Shown: positions 27,623-37,754, counted from the stretch's first letter. The stretch is 64,000 nucleotides of DNA from Campylobacter hyointestinalis subsp. hyointestinalis (GCF_013372145.1 NZ_CP053827.1:1426001-1490000), one strand, 5' to 3'. Program-made: numbers and translations. Notes: generated by a model not told the origin, from the sequence alone.

Positions 27623-28106
27623 TTAAAACATTGTGTTGTTATTTTGACTTTTTTCAGGGATATCTTGGATCCCAGTGCTCTACTATCTTGCCATCTTTAA
27701 CACGGAAAATATCCATAGCCGCTTGTCCCCTATCATCAGCATTTAGCTTGATATGGTTGTGGATGAAGACCAAATCGCCATCTGCGCCGATATGCTTGAT
27801 CTGTGCACTGCTGTCTGGAAATTCTTTGAAAAAGCCGCTTATACCATCTTTAAACGCACTTCTGCCATCTTTGAAGTATGGATTGTGTTGAATGTATTTT
27901 TCATCGACAATTTCATCTATAACAGAAATTTTGTGTTCGTTAAAAACAGCATTCCAGAAATTTTGAACTAAAATTTTGTTTTTAGCAGCACTAAATTGCG
28001 AACTTGTTAGCAAGGTCGCCCCGCTCATACTTTTGCCGTGCATATCTATCTCAGACGCCGCTATAATGCAAACTGTAGTGATAAAACAAAGAATAAATTT
28101 TTTCAT
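27623..28106 (-). pseudogene. Secreted SnoaL/NTF2-like protein with frameshifted C-terminus
   Basis: The frame encodes 150 residues: a signal peptide (MKKFILCFITTVCIIAAS) and a SnoaL-like NTF2 fold (LVQNFWNAVFNEHK, YIQHNPYFKDGR, FRVKDGKIVEHWD), then ends abruptly with PRYP at 27654. In another frame the DNA immediately continues IQDIPEKSQNNNTMF to a stop at 27623-27625, which is the usual C-terminal tail of this family (HWDVIQ..PE.S.N.NTMF, remembered from COG4922-type proteins). A deletion of 2 or 5 nt around 27665-27671 explains this. The function of the family is uncertain. It converges with the alcohol dehydrogenase operon. Confidence 0.75.
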
Positions 28107-28141
28107 TTTTGTCCTTTTTTTGGTTGATTTTTTAAGATGGG

Positions 28142-28147
28142 ATTATA
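28142..28147 (-). promoter_or_regulatory. -10 box for SnoaL-like gene
   Basis: TATAAT (reverse strand) about 36 nt upstream of the ATG at 28106, followed by an AAAGGA ribosome binding site. The remainder of 28148-28324 is AT-rich with nothing else recognisable. Confidence 0.55.
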
Positions 28148-28324
28148 TTAAATTTAACTAAATAATGCCAATCATAAAAGTGTAATTTTATGCTTTAAAT
28201 AATTTAAATTTATCGATTAAATATTGGTTTTATCAGATTTGGTCTTGGTAGAAATTTTTGGAATTACAAGATTTTTGAAATGGTTTTGTTAATTATGAAA
28301 TTCAAAAAAGTACAAAAAATCAAT

Positions 28325-29248
28325 CTAAATTTTATAAAACATAACTCCAGCTAGATCAAATTCTTTTGCTTCACCATTACTAAGCAAGATATCTAAATTT
28401 GCTTTTGAGCTAGGCGAGAAATTGTTCTCTATGTCAAATTTGCTTTGAGGTCTTAGTTTTAGAAGTTTTCTTAGCTCATCAAGGCTAAAATCAAGCTTTT
28501 CTCCGAGTGCTTTTTTTGTAGCTACGCAAACTTTAGACGCCGTTATAAGGCTAGAAAGCTTGTACAATAAATCGCTCGAAATACCTTTGACATCGTGCGC
28601 AGGCGGTCTATCAATGCTGCTTATATCCACTCTATCAGGACGGATACTTTCGTAAGCTTTATTTAGAGCTTTAAACTCACTCTCATTGTCGTTAAAACCA
28701 CTTACTACAAGGACTTCTAAGATGAGTTTTCCTCTGAATTTATCTCTAAATTCACTCATCTTTTCTACTATCAAGTCGGTGCTATAGTTTTTTATAGCTC
28801 TGTCTATTTTCCTAAAAGTCTTTTGGACAACGCTATCAAGACTAAATTTGACTATATCTAAATCTAAGAGCGCATCAAATTTATCACTATGCAAGACTGC
28901 GGTTCCATTGCTCAAAATAAGTGTTTTTTGTGTAGTTTTAATGGCATTTAACTCTTCTATCAGCTCTTTTAAATTTGGATAAAGGCTCGGCTCTCCGTTT
29001 GCGGTAAGCGTGATAACATCTACGTTTGGAAACTCTTTTAAAGCTTCTTTTAGCTCGCTTATGATGTCTTTTACTAAAGGCGGCTCTTCTATCATAGAAA
29101 CGACTTTTGCACGGCTTAACTCACAATAAACACAGTCGAAATTACAGCACTTTTTAAATGGGCTTAAGTCGATCCCGAGTGAGCTACCAAATCTCCTGCT
29201 ACTCACTGGACCGAATATATATTTGTATGATTTTTTAGGATAGCTCAT
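28325..29248 (-). CDS. Radical SAM protein
   Basis: A 307-residue radical SAM enzyme with the CX3CX2C cluster CNFDCVYC near residue 35, preceded by [20 protein letters not shown], a signature of the COG0731-like group. [12 protein letters not shown] and LSNGTAVL bind SAM. The substrate is unknown; members are often misannotated as MoaA-like or tRNA-modifying (TYW1-like). It overlaps hemE by 4 nt (ATGA). Confidence 0.87.
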   Translation of the reverse strand: MSYPKKSYKYIFGPVSSRRFGSSLGIDLSPFKKCCNFDCVYCELSRAKVVSMIEEPPLVKDIISELKEALKEFPNVDVITLTANGEPSLYPNLKELIEELNAIKTTQKTLILSNGTAVLHSDKFDALLDLDIVKFSLDSVVQKTFRKIDRAIKNYSTDLIVEKMSEFRDKFRGKLILEVLVVSGFNDNESEFKALNKAYESIRPDRVDISSIDRPPAHDVKGISSDLLYKLSSLITASKVCVATKKALGEKLDFSLDELRKLLKLRPQSKFDIENNFSPSSKANLDILLSNGEAKEFDLAGVMFYKI

Positions 29249-30276
29249 TTACAATATTTTGCTGATTTTTCTTGAACTGATTTTATGAAGTATTTTGCAT
29301 TTTCAACAGGAACATCAGGAAGTATGCCATGACCTAAGTTGAAAATATGCCTTGATCCACGCATAATGCTTAATATCTCACTTACGCCCTCATCTATGGC
29401 GTCTTTATTGTAAAGCCTTGTCGGTTCCATATTTCCTTGTAAAACATAGTTTTTACCAAGTATCTCTTTAGCATTCTTAAGTGGAGTACTCCAATCCACG
29501 CCAAATACGTCAAATTTACCTGTTATCTTACTCAAAAATCCACTGATCCCTTTTGGAAATACGATAACTGCGATATGCGGATAGCGCTCTTTTATATAAT
29601 CAACTATCTCATTTATATAGCTAAATCCAAACTCCATATACGCACTCTCTTCTAACGCACTAGCCCAGCTATCGAAAATCTGCACCGCATCTACTCCGGC
29701 TTTTATCTGTTCTTCAAGGTAAAGCTTTAGAGCGTTCGTGACCTTACGAAGTATGGCGTGAAGAAGTTGCGGATTGTCATAAACCATCTTTTTGCTGATG
29801 TTATAAGTCTTTGTGCTACCACCTTCTATCATATATGTAGCTATCGTCCATGGAGCGCCACAAAATCCTATAAGAGCCTTATCCTTAGCTAGTTTATCTC
29901 TAGTTAGCTTTATAGTATCATATACATAATCTAGATGTTTTACGGCTCTTTCGGTGCTTAGTTTATCAAGATCTTCCATAGAGTTTATAGGATTTTCAAA
30001 CACAGGACCTTCGCCTTTTACAAATTTAAGATCCATACCCATTTCAAGAGGAACAACTAAAATATCACTAAACATTATAGCAGCATCAACGCCTAAAATA
30101 TCGACTGGTTGAAGCGTTACTTCACTAGCTTTTTTATAGTCTTTACATAAAGATAAAAAGTCGCCTGCTTGCTCTCTTACTTTCATATATTCTGGCAGAT
30201 AACGTCCTGCTTGTCTCATCATCCATACCGGAGTATAGTCTGTGTGCTTTCCAAAACATGCGTCTATAAATATCAT
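29245..30276 (-). CDS. hemE: Uroporphyrinogen decarboxylase HemE
   Basis: A 343-residue HemE that converts uroporphyrinogen III to coproporphyrinogen III in heme synthesis. [15 protein letters not shown] is the N-terminal signature with the substrate Arg; [29 protein letters not shown], and [13 protein letters not shown] are further conserved segments. It follows the UPF0114 gene with a 9-nt gap and overlaps the radical SAM gene by 4 nt. Confidence 0.97.
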   Translation of the reverse strand: MIFIDACFGKHTDYTPVWMMRQAGRYLPEYMKVREQAGDFLSLCKDYKKASEVTLQPVDILGVDAAIMFSDILVVPLEMGMDLKFVKGEGPVFENPINSMEDLDKLSTERAVKHLDYVYDTIKLTRDKLAKDKALIGFCGAPWTIATYMIEGGSTKTYNISKKMVYDNPQLLHAILRKVTNALKLYLEEQIKAGVDAVQIFDSWASALEESAYMEFGFSYINEIVDYIKERYPHIAVIVFPKGISGFLSKITGKFDVFGVDWSTPLKNAKEILGKNYVLQGNMEPTRLYNKDAIDEGVSEILSIMRGSRHIFNLGHGILPDVPVENAKYFIKSVQEKSAKYCK

Positions 30277-30285
30277 TTTAAATCC

Positions 30286-30795
30286 TTAATGAGTTGAACT
30301 TTTATGTAAAAAATATAATCCCAAGCAAAGTGCCAGTATAGAAACTGCCAGATACGCCATCTCAAGCGGAGTAGTAAATTTAGCGTGCAATACTCTTTGA
30401 AAAAAATTTACAACCAAAACCATAACGATAACTTTACCTATTTTATCTTTTAGCTGATCTAAACTATGGACTTCCAAAACTCTAGCTTGTCTTGTATTTT
30501 TTATGCCATCTATCTCACTGATAAAAAGCTCATAAATTCCAAAACTAAATATAAAAAACACCAAAGCCATAAGATAAAGATCAATCGCCCCTATGATAAG
30601 CCCTACGGCATCACTGTGCAAATCTATGCTATGATCGCCTAAAACTAGGTATTGCCATGCTTGAAGCATAACTTTGATGATATCATAGCTTGCTACCATA
30701 AACATAACAAATGAGCCGATAAGCCCAAAGACGACTGGTAAGATCGTTACAAATCTTGAATTCCAAAGTAATTTTTCAAAAATTTTTTCCAGCAT
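30286..30795 (-). CDS. UPF0114 (YqhA-like) membrane protein
   Basis: A 169-residue integral membrane protein with three or four hydrophobic segments (TILPVVFGLIGSFVMFMVAS; LIIGAIDLYLMALVFFIFSF; KVIVMVLVVNFFQRV; MAYLAVSILALCLGLYF) and the conserved LWNSRF and FELYELFISEI-like regions. Function is unknown. I prefer the ATG at 30795 over one four codons upstream because GAGGA lies 5 nt before it. It precedes hemE. Confidence 0.82.
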   Translation of the reverse strand: MLEKIFEKLLWNSRFVTILPVVFGLIGSFVMFMVASYDIIKVMLQAWQYLVLGDHSIDLHSDAVGLIIGAIDLYLMALVFFIFSFGIYELFISEIDGIKNTRQARVLEVHSLDQLKDKIGKVIVMVLVVNFFQRVLHAKFTTPLEMAYLAVSILALCLGLYFLHKSSTH

Positions 30796-30864
30796 TAAAA
30801 TCCTCATATATTTTTTAGTATAGCATTGTATAAAAATAAATTAAATATTTTTTAAGACAAGCGG

Positions 30865-30896
30865 CAAGAAGCTAGGGCTTAAACCCCAGCTTCTTG
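30865..30896 (-). terminator. Long hairpin spanning the asd stop codon
   Basis: CAAGAAGCTAGGG (30865-30877) and CCCCAGCTTCTTG (30884-30896) pair with one mismatch; the 6-nt loop contains the asd stop codon (30879-30881). No T run follows on the transcribed side, so it may act as a 3'-end stabiliser or atypical terminator. Confidence 0.5.
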
Positions 30897-31913
30897 TAGT
30901 TCGCACCATTTTTGTGCGATTCTTACTGCATTTGTAGCTGCTCCTACTCTTATTTGATCAGCCACGCACCAAAGATGTAAAATATTATCTTGATAGTTAT
31001 CTTTTCTGATACGTCCAACATATGTTTCATTGGTATCACTAGCAAATATCGGCATAGGATATAGATCGTGCGCAGGATCGTCTTGAACTACTACGCTTGG
31101 CGCATTTTTTAAAACCTCTACTGCTTTAGCTACATTTACGTCTTTTTCAAAATGTATAGTTATACTCTCACTATGACTTCTAAGAACAGGAACACGAACG
31201 CAAGTAGCGCTTACTTCCATATTTCTATGTAATATTTTTTGTGTTTCATTGACCATTTTCATCTCTTCTTTTGTATAGTCGTTGTCTAAAAACACATCAA
31301 TATGAGGTATAACATTTAGCGCGATTTGATGTTTAAATGCTTTTGGTTCGCACTCGTCTAGTTTAAACTCAAAAAACTTTTGCATTTGATAGACTAGCTC
31401 TTCCATACCTTTTTTACCAGCACCACTAGTAGCTTGATATGTACTCACATCTACTCTTTTTATACCAAATGTATCATCAAGGGGTTTTAGCACTTGAACC
31501 ATTTGTATGGTTGAACAGTTTGGATTTGCTATGATGCCTTTTACATTCCACTTAGTTATATCCTCAGGATTACACTCAGGAACTACCAAAGGGACATCTG
31601 GATCCATTCTAAAATGGCTGGTATTGTCTATGACGACAGCTCCGCTAGCAGCCGCCAAAGGAGCAAAATGAGCTGAAATACTTCCACCTGCACTAAAAAA
31701 TGCGATATCTATCTCATGTTCTTCAAAAACGCTATCTGTTAGCTCAAGAATAGTATAGTTTTGTCCCATAAATTCGATACTTTCTCCAGCACTTCTGCTG
31801 CTTGCTAGAGGCAAAATGCTACTAACTGGGAAATTCATCTCGTCTAAAACCCTAAAGATCTCTTCGCCGACTGCGCCTGTAGCGCCGACTACGGCTATTT
31901 TATATTTTCTCAT
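30879..31913 (-). CDS. asd: Aspartate-semialdehyde dehydrogenase
   Basis: A 344-residue NADP-dependent Asd, branch point for lysine/diaminopimelate, threonine and methionine. Rossmann start VAVVGATGAVGEEIFRVL, catalytic Cys in IIANPNCSTIQM, and VPVLRSHSESITI with active-site residues. It sits downstream of flgR, as in C. jejuni (Cj1023c-Cj1024c). The 3' end lies inside a strong hairpin. Confidence 0.97.
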   Translation of the reverse strand: MRKYKIAVVGATGAVGEEIFRVLDEMNFPVSSILPLASSRSAGESIEFMGQNYTILELTDSVFEEHEIDIAFFSAGGSISAHFAPLAAASGAVVIDNTSHFRMDPDVPLVVPECNPEDITKWNVKGIIANPNCSTIQMVQVLKPLDDTFGIKRVDVSTYQATSGAGKKGMEELVYQMQKFFEFKLDECEPKAFKHQIALNVIPHIDVFLDNDYTKEEMKMVNETQKILHRNMEVSATCVRVPVLRSHSESITIHFEKDVNVAKAVEVLKNAPSVVVQDDPAHDLYPMPIFASDTNETYVGRIRKDNYQDNILHLWCVADQIRVGAATNAVRIAQKWCELQEAGV

Positions 31914-31974
31914 TAATTCTACCTTAATGCAAATTTAATGGCTTATTCTATCTAAATTTAACTTAAATTTAAGG

Positions 31975-33114
31975 CTATTTTTTTGAGTATATAAACAAAT
32001 CATCTTTTGAGATCTCTAACCCATCACTTAGTATAGCGGCGCGTTCGACTATGCTGATAAGCTCTCTGATATTGCCTGGATAATCATAGTTTTTAAGCTC
32101 GTTTAAAGCTTCCTCATCAAAACTCTTTTCTCCAAGAGAGTACTCATCGCAAGCTTTTTTGAGAGCAAAAAGCGCGATGCTTAGTATCTCGTCTCTTCGC
32201 TCACGAAGCGGTGGCACTAAAAGCGGGACTGTATTTAGTCTATAAAATAGATCTTCTCTAAACTCGCCATTTTTTATCTTATCTTGTAAATTTGCGTTGG
32301 TTGCACAAACGATGCGAACATCTATCTTGATAGGCTTGCTAGCTCCTACTCGCACGATCTCCCTCTCTTGCAAAGCTCGTAATAATTTTGGTTGTAAATT
32401 TATAGGCATCTCGCCGATTTCGTCTAAAAACAGAGTGCCACCATTTGCCAGCTCAAAAAGCCCTTTTTTGGTTGAAGTCGCGTCAGTAAATGCACCTTTT
32501 TCATAGCCGTAAAGCTCACTTTCAAGCAAATTTTCAGGGATTGCTGCCATATTTATAGCCATAAATGGCTCGTTTTTTCGTTTCGAGTTTTTATGTATAA
32601 AATTTGCAAAAAGCTCTTTACCCACACCGCTCTCGCCCATAATCATAACGCTTACATCAGTTCTTGCAGCTTTAGCTGCGATATCTAAGACTTTTTGGAG
32701 ATTTGGTGAATTTCCTATAAAACTGCTTTCATCATCTACGTGCTCTTTTTTGACTTTTTGTTTTTGGCTTAAAACCTTAGTCCTTTTGATAGCAGTTACC
32801 AGCGTTTCAACGTCAAATGGTTTTGTAAGAAAATCTTTTACGCCAAGTCGTACGCTTTCTATAGCACGACTCAAAGTAGCATTTCCAGTCATAATGATGA
32901 CATCAAATTTACCACCAAGCTCTTTTATAAACTCAAGGCCGTCGAGTCCTGGCATATTTATATCAGTCACTATAATATCAACATTATCATCAAGCTTTTT
33001 TAAAGCTTCAAGAGCGCTTTTATAGGCTTTTACATTAAACTCGTCATAATCCCCAAGAGCTATCTCTAAGGATTTTCTCATATTTATATCATCTTCAACT
33101 ATTACGATATTCAT
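31975..33114 (-). CDS. flgR: Sigma-54-dependent flagellar response regulator FlgR
   Basis: A 379-residue NtrC-type regulator. Receiver at 1-120 with phospho-acceptor Asp51 (VTDINMPGLDG); AAA+ domain with Walker A GESGVGKELFANFIH, sigma-54 contact GAFTDA and Walker B LFLDEIGEM. It ends just after the AAA+ lid (GNIRELISIVERAAIL...), so a C-terminal Fis-type DNA-binding helix-turn-helix is missing, as in H. pylori FlgR and unlike longer C. jejuni FlgR (about 430 residues). In C. jejuni the cognate kinase FlgS is encoded elsewhere. It drives rod-hook genes of the sigma-54 class. Neighbours flgP/flgQ and asd support the assignment. Confidence 0.92.
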   Translation of the reverse strand: MNIVIVEDDINMRKSLEIALGDYDEFNVKAYKSALEALKKLDDNVDIIVTDINMPGLDGLEFIKELGGKFDVIIMTGNATLSRAIESVRLGVKDFLTKPFDVETLVTAIKRTKVLSQKQKVKKEHVDDESSFIGNSPNLQKVLDIAAKAARTDVSVMIMGESGVGKELFANFIHKNSKRKNEPFMAINMAAIPENLLESELYGYEKGAFTDATSTKKGLFELANGGTLFLDEIGEMPINLQPKLLRALQEREIVRVGASKPIKIDVRIVCATNANLQDKIKNGEFREDLFYRLNTVPLLVPPLRERRDEILSIALFALKKACDEYSLGEKSFDEEALNELKNYDYPGNIRELISIVERAAILSDGLEISKDDLFIYSKK

Positions 33115-33120
33115 CTTTTT

Positions 33121-33516
33121 TTACCTATTTATTTTGCTTATTATAGCGCCTAAGGGCTTAAAATCCACTATAAATCTTATAGGCAAAAGTGTCACACTAG
33201 TATGTGAATACATACGGTTCATATTCAATTTAACAGTATCATTTAATAAAATATCGCTGCTAGCAAAACATTCAAAAAGTTTTTCTTGATTTCGTTTTAA
33301 AAATGAGAGTGTGGATTCGTTTTCAAATTTAAACGAATCTATCTCGCATAAAAAAGTTCTTCTATGCGCGGGGCTTAAAACCATAGCTTTTGATATAGCT
33401 ATGTTTTGGGATTTTATAAGATTATTTGATGATGAGTATTTTGCCCAAAAGATGAACTCCTCACCACCAAATACAAATACACAAAGCGCTATTAATAAGC
33501 AAAAAGCTCTTGCCAC
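33121..33516 (-). CDS. flgQ: Flagellar motility protein FlgQ
   Basis: A 131-residue exported protein with a signal peptide (MARAFCLLIALCVFVFGGEE) and no domain I can name. Position identifies it: it overlaps flgP by 25 nt and precedes flgR, matching Cj1025c (FlgQ), which with FlgP is needed for motor disk assembly and motility in C. jejuni. Sequence alone would support only a secreted hypothetical protein. Confidence 0.8.
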   Translation of the reverse strand: MARAFCLLIALCVFVFGGEEFIFWAKYSSSNNLIKSQNIAISKAMVLSPAHRRTFLCEIDSFKFENESTLSFLKRNQEKLFECFASSDILLNDTVKLNMNRMYSHTSVTLLPIRFIVDFKPLGAIISKINR

Positions 33517-33977
33517 TTGTCTTTATCTAGTTTTAGTTCCATTTCAACACGGTAAAGACCGTCTTTGAAATCCTGATTTATAACAGCAGCGTTTTTTATA
33601 AGACCATTTACTCTAGCTTCTATTACGGAACTTTTTAGCATCGCATCTTTTACTGTTTCTTTACCATTTACCTTAACGCCAAAAAGTTTGCTGGCGAGCT
33701 GTCTATAACCATCGACCATAGCAGCTCTTTTTGCCAAGGCCTTAGCTTGAGCTGGGCTAACTGTATCCATAGGAGGAATTCCTTCTCCAATTACTGAAAA
33801 TATAGCTTCTGGGGCTATTTCCATATCGGCTAGCATCTTATCTTCTTTGATGATATTTCTTAGGTCATCTTTATCTACTTTTTGGATCACTACTTCTTGA
33901 TTTTCCGGACTTGAGCTAGATCCAACACAACCTGCAAAAATACCTGCCATAACTAGTAAAAATACTAACGGTTTCAT
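33492..33977 (-). CDS. flgP: Outer-membrane lipoprotein FlgP (flagellar basal disk)
   Basis: A 161-residue lipoprotein with lipobox FAGC near residue 17 and an LPP20-like domain (QAKALAKRAAMVDGYRQLAS, then VNGKETVKDAML). In C. jejuni FlgP forms the large basal disk that helps produce high motor torque. It follows gyrA, as does Cj1026c, and overlaps flgQ by 25 nt. Confidence 0.9.
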   Translation of the reverse strand: MKPLVFLLVMAGIFAGCVGSSSSPENQEVVIQKVDKDDLRNIIKEDKMLADMEIAPEAIFSVIGEGIPPMDTVSPAQAKALAKRAAMVDGYRQLASKLFGVKVNGKETVKDAMLKSSVIEARVNGLIKNAAVINQDFKDGLYRVEMELKLDKDKWQELFAY

Positions 33978-34024
33978 ACTTTTCTACCTTAAATTTAAAT
34001 TAATTTATCTATTCTAAGCAAAAT

Positions 34025-36616
34025 TTATTCCAAATTGCTTTCTTCTATTATTTCACTTTCTAAAATCTCATCATCAGACTCTTCTTTAGGACATCTTGCT
34101 ATGCTGACGACTTCATCACCTTCTACATTTACGACTATTACGCCGCTTGTATTACGTCCAGCTTTTCTTATACTTTGCATATCGACTCTTATCATCTTGC
34201 CGCTTGATGTTAGCGCCATAAGATCCATCTCTTCATCGACCATCACGACACCTACTAACTCTTTTGTTTTTGGAGTTAGCTTCATACAAATGACACCTTT
34301 ACCACCACGACTTTGCAAACGGTATTCATCAGCAGTCGTACGTTTACCGATACCTTTTTGGCTTACGCTTAATATCTCTTGAGAGTCATTTTCTATGACT
34401 ACGGCTCCTACGACTTCATCGCCCGCTTCTTTAAATCTTATGCCGGTGACACCTCGACTAACTCTTCCTATCTGTCTTACTTTATGAAGAGCGAATTTGA
34501 TACACATACCTTTTTTAGTCACGATAAACAGCATCTTACCAGAGTTGTCATCATCTTCTTCTATCTCATCATTTAGCACTTCAAGACTGTTTTCATCATC
34601 TTCTACGCCTTCAGCCCTTGTTTCGTAGAATTCGCCCGGTTCGCTATTTGCGATAAGAACTGTAACAAGCTCATCATCTTCATCTAAATTTATAGCTTTT
34701 ACGCCGATTGAACGGATATTTTTGAACTCGCTTAAATTTGTACGTTTTACTATACCATTTTTAGTAAAGAATGCTAAAGATTTGCTCTCATCAAAATCTG
34801 TAGTAGGAATGATAGCCTTTATCTTTTCATCTGCTTGAAGCTGGATCAAATTTACCACCGCTTTGCCTTTTGCAGTGCGGCTACCTTCTGGTATTTTATA
34901 GACTTTGAGCCAGTAAAGCTGTCCGCGATCTGTTACAAACATAAGCGTATCATGGCTCATACAAGTAAAGAAACTCTCGATAAAATCATCTTCATAAGTA
35001 GTCACAGCTACTTTGCCTTTTCCACCTCGTTTTTGCTTTTCATAGCTCTTGCTAGGAACGCGTTTTATGTATCCGCGGTGAGTTATGGTAACTACCATAT
35101 TTTCATTTGGTATAAGATCTTCTATATCGATATCATCATAATCATCGACTATCTCAGTGATGCGAGGGCATTTAAATTTAGATTTGATCTCTAAAAGCTC
35201 TTCTCTTATGATATTTTCTATCAAAGTTTCACTTTTTAGTATCGCATCTAGTTTTTCTATAAGTTCTAAAATCTCTTTTAGCTCTGCTTCTAATTTTTCT
35301 CTTTCAAGTCCAGTGAGTTTGCTGAGCCTCATATCGAGTATAGCGTTACTTTGTAACTCTGAAAGTCCAAATTTAGCCATCAAACCATCTCTTGCAGAGT
35401 TTGTATCTGCACTAGTTTTTATCAGATTGATAACCGCATCTATGTTATCAAGCGCTATTTTTAGCCCTTCTAGTATATGAGCTCTTGCACGCGCCTTTTG
35501 AAGTTCAAATATAGTACGTCTAATTATGACGGTTTTTCTATGATTTAAAAATAATCTTAAAAGCTCCATAAGAGAAAATACTTTTGGCTCTTTGTTGTTT
35601 ATAGCAAGCATTATGACGCCAAAAGTTACTTCCATTTGAGTGGATTTAAAAAGATTATTTAGCACAATCTCGCTCATCGCGTCACGTTTTAGCTCGATGA
35701 CTAGACGAATTCCATCCCTATCGCTCTCATCTCTGATCTCACTAATCCCATCGATCACTTTATCTTTTACAAGATCTGCTATGTCTGAGTGAAGTTTGGC
35801 TTTATTTACTTGATATGGGAGCTCATCGACTACGATCACGTCTTTGTTTGGTTTTTTTTCTATGTGAGTTTTGGCTCTTAGTTTTATACGCCCACGACCT
35901 GTTTTATAAGCCTCTAAAATACCTTTTTTACCAAATATTATTCCGCCTGTTGGAAAATCAGGCCCTTTTATATGAGTCATGATCTGATCTAAAGAGGCAT
36001 CTTTATCATCTAAAAGAACAAGCAAACCATCTATTAATTCATCAAGGCTATGTGGAGGGATATTTGTAGCCATACCTACTGCGATACCACTACTACCATT
36101 TAGTAGCAAATTCGGTACGCGTGCAGGTAAAACATCAGGCTCACTTAAGCTATCATCATAGTTTGGGATAAAATCAACAGTATCTTTATCTAGATCTCTT
36201 AAAAGCTCTTCAGCCAAAACTGTCATTCTAGCTTCTGTATAACGCATAGCAGCCGCGCCATCCCCGTCGACTGAGCCAAAGTTTCCCTGTCCATCAACTG
36301 CAGGAACTCTCATAGAAAAGCTCTGAGCCATTCTAACTAGCGCGTCATATACGGCAGTATCGCCGTGTGGGTGATACTTACCGATAACATCTCCAACGAT
36401 ACGAGCAGACTTTTTGTACGGGCTACGACTTCCCACGCCAAGATCGTTCATAGCATAAAGTATGCGACGATGCACAGGCTTTAAACCATCCCTTGCATCT
36501 GGCAAAGCACGACCTATGATAACACTCATCGAATAGTCTAAGTAGCTAGTTTTTATTGAATCTTCGACATCTATAACATCGATATCTTGATTTGTATTAA
36601 AAATATTTTCTTCCAT
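34025..36616 (-). CDS. gyrA: DNA gyrase subunit A
   Basis: An 863-residue type II topoisomerase A subunit. The catalytic Tyr is in [10 protein letters not shown]. The quinolone region reads [14 protein letters not shown] with Thr87 and Asp91 (equivalent to Thr86/Asp90 of C. jejuni), the unmutated state. C-terminal beta-pinwheel blades contain the GyrA box region [15 protein letters not shown] box and AAGGA lie upstream. In C. jejuni it directly follows the comF-like gene; here 4.5 kb of accessory genes intervene. Confidence 0.98.
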   Translation of the reverse strand: MEENIFNTNQDIDVIDVEDSIKTSYLDYSMSVIIGRALPDARDGLKPVHRRILYAMNDLGVGSRSPYKKSARIVGDVIGKYHPHGDTAVYDALVRMAQSFSMRVPAVDGQGNFGSVDGDGAAAMRYTEARMTVLAEELLRDLDKDTVDFIPNYDDSLSEPDVLPARVPNLLLNGSSGIAVGMATNIPPHSLDELIDGLLVLLDDKDASLDQIMTHIKGPDFPTGGIIFGKKGILEAYKTGRGRIKLRAKTHIEKKPNKDVIVVDELPYQVNKAKLHSDIADLVKDKVIDGISEIRDESDRDGIRLVIELKRDAMSEIVLNNLFKSTQMEVTFGVIMLAINNKEPKVFSLMELLRLFLNHRKTVIIRRTIFELQKARARAHILEGLKIALDNIDAVINLIKTSADTNSARDGLMAKFGLSELQSNAILDMRLSKLTGLEREKLEAELKEILELIEKLDAILKSETLIENIIREELLEIKSKFKCPRITEIVDDYDDIDIEDLIPNENMVVTITHRGYIKRVPSKSYEKQKRGGKGKVAVTTYEDDFIESFFTCMSHDTLMFVTDRGQLYWLKVYKIPEGSRTAKGKAVVNLIQLQADEKIKAIIPTTDFDESKSLAFFTKNGIVKRTNLSEFKNIRSIGVKAINLDEDDELVTVLIANSEPGEFYETRAEGVEDDENSLEVLNDEIEEDDDNSGKMLFIVTKKGMCIKFALHKVRQIGRVSRGVTGIRFKEAGDEVVGAVVIENDSQEILSVSQKGIGKRTTADEYRLQSRGGKGVICMKLTPKTKELVGVVMVDEEMDLMALTSSGKMIRVDMQSIRKAGRNTSGVIVVNVEGDEVVSIARCPKEESDDEILESEIIEESNLE

Positions 36617-36642
36617 TTTTATCCTTGAAAATAACTACAAGG

Positions 36643-36648
36643 ATTGTA
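36643..36648 (-). promoter_or_regulatory. -10 box for gyrA
   Basis: GATACAAT on the reverse strand (TACAAT) about 27 nt upstream of the gyrA ATG, in the 93-nt gap after the AAC(3)-like gene. Confidence 0.5.
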
Positions 36649-36709
36649 TCTTAAATTTAATAAAAACTTGCTAAATAGCCATCTGCAAATCTCAAAATCA
36701 AATTTGCCG

Positions 36710-37492
36710 CTACATTTTTAGTAGTATTTGTTCATCTTTTCTTAATGCACTTATTGTGTCTTTAAAATATTTATCTGCCTTTATCAAAGTTATGGTTGAA
36801 CCTCCGATAGACGAGGTATGGAAGTTATATGTAGATTTGAGTATTGATACTTGTTTTTCTACGGCTAAAATACTTCTTTTTTTAATATCTCTCACAAAAT
36901 ATAATATGCTCTTACTAGATATTTTGCCGTTTTCATCCACTATTTTTCCGCTAAACTCCTTAAAATATCTATAGCTTACTTCTGCTTGCTCTTCGATGTA
37001 ATGAGTAAATGTATATCCGAGTTTTTGATTACCCAAGAGAACTATTTTGCCTTCCATTTTTTTAAGCACGTCATAGACTGAGTTTTTACCAAAACAACTT
37101 TTCGTATCGCTTAAAAAAGCATCTTTATTAGCTCCATTAATTGCAAAAGAAAAAATCGGATCATTTGTGCGAACAACACCATTTTGATGTCTGAAAAACT
37201 CAGTCAAAACGCCCATAGTGCTTCTTGAGTTTAGCTTATCATAAATTTTATTTTTACAAAAACTATATGTAAATGTAGGCATAATGAGCGTTCCATTTTT
37301 ACCTATAACTTCATAAAAACACTCCAATAAAACTCTCAAAAACTCATCTTTTGGTAAAAGTGGTTTGCCAAGAGTAAAAAGCTCGGTATGAACGCAAACA
37401 GCATCACCACTTTTTATACCGATTTGCTCTAAAGCATCTAAAAAATCGCTTTTTTTAACAAGCTTTCCATTTGCTTCTAAGATAGCTTTCAT
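36710..37492 (-). CDS. AAC(3)-type N-acyltransferase of the glycan-like cassette
   Basis: A 260-residue protein of the aminoglycoside 3-N-acetyltransferase superfamily: GIKSGDAVCVHTELFTLG, LIMPTFTYSF, RSTMGVLTEFFR and an active-site-like THYIEEQAEVSYRYFKEF. Chromosomal members often N-acylate amino sugars in surface glycans; drug resistance is not implied. Cj1296/Cj1297 of the C. jejuni flagellin-glycosylation locus belong to this family. It overlaps the carrier-protein gene by 4 nt and is the last gene of the cassette. Likely role: transferring an acyl group from CoA or the carrier to a sugar amine (inference). Confidence 0.85.
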   Translation of the reverse strand: MKAILEANGKLVKKSDFLDALEQIGIKSGDAVCVHTELFTLGKPLLPKDEFLRVLLECFYEVIGKNGTLIMPTFTYSFCKNKIYDKLNSRSTMGVLTEFFRHQNGVVRTNDPIFSFAINGANKDAFLSDTKSCFGKNSVYDVLKKMEGKIVLLGNQKLGYTFTHYIEEQAEVSYRYFKEFSGKIVDENGKISSKSILYFVRDIKKRSILAVEKQVSILKSTYNFHTSSIGGSTITLIKADKYFKDTISALRKDEQILLKM

Positions 37493-37713
37493 CTCATCGC
37501 TTTATCTATCATATCTTTTAAACTAGCAAAACTCTCAAAACTCTCATTTGTTATGAACTCTGCACGCAATGGTTTTTTATACGCTTTTTCTATCGCCGCA
37601 ACAAGAGCCATTATATCCATACTATCGATAATTCCGCTGCTTAAAAGCTCGCCCATACTCTCATTTACATCATCTCTACCTATTTGGTTAAAAAGCTCTT
37701 TGATCTTATTCAT
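37489..37713 (-). CDS. Acyl/aminoacyl carrier protein
   Basis: A 74-residue four-helix carrier protein with the phosphopantetheine Ser in SGIIDSMDIMALV (Ser31). The frame is open further upstream from a TTG, but AAAGGAG 5 nt before the ATG at 37713 fixes the start. It is not the housekeeping AcpP, which has the DSLD motif and fatty-acid gene neighbours. Its place between the GNAT and AAC(3) genes and near a DltA-like ligase suggests it carries an activated amino acid. Confidence 0.88.
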   Translation of the reverse strand: MNKIKELFNQIGRDDVNESMGELLSSGIIDSMDIMALVAAIEKAYKKPLRAEFITNESFESFASLKDMIDKAMR

Positions 37714-37754
37714 TTTTACTCCTTTATAATATTTAATTTTTGACAAATATGTTT

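Noticed and set aside
36710-37492. AAC(3)-like gene as an aminoglycoside resistance gene
   Set aside because: Context with a carrier protein and ligase fits sugar or amine acylation; no resistance-gene surroundings.
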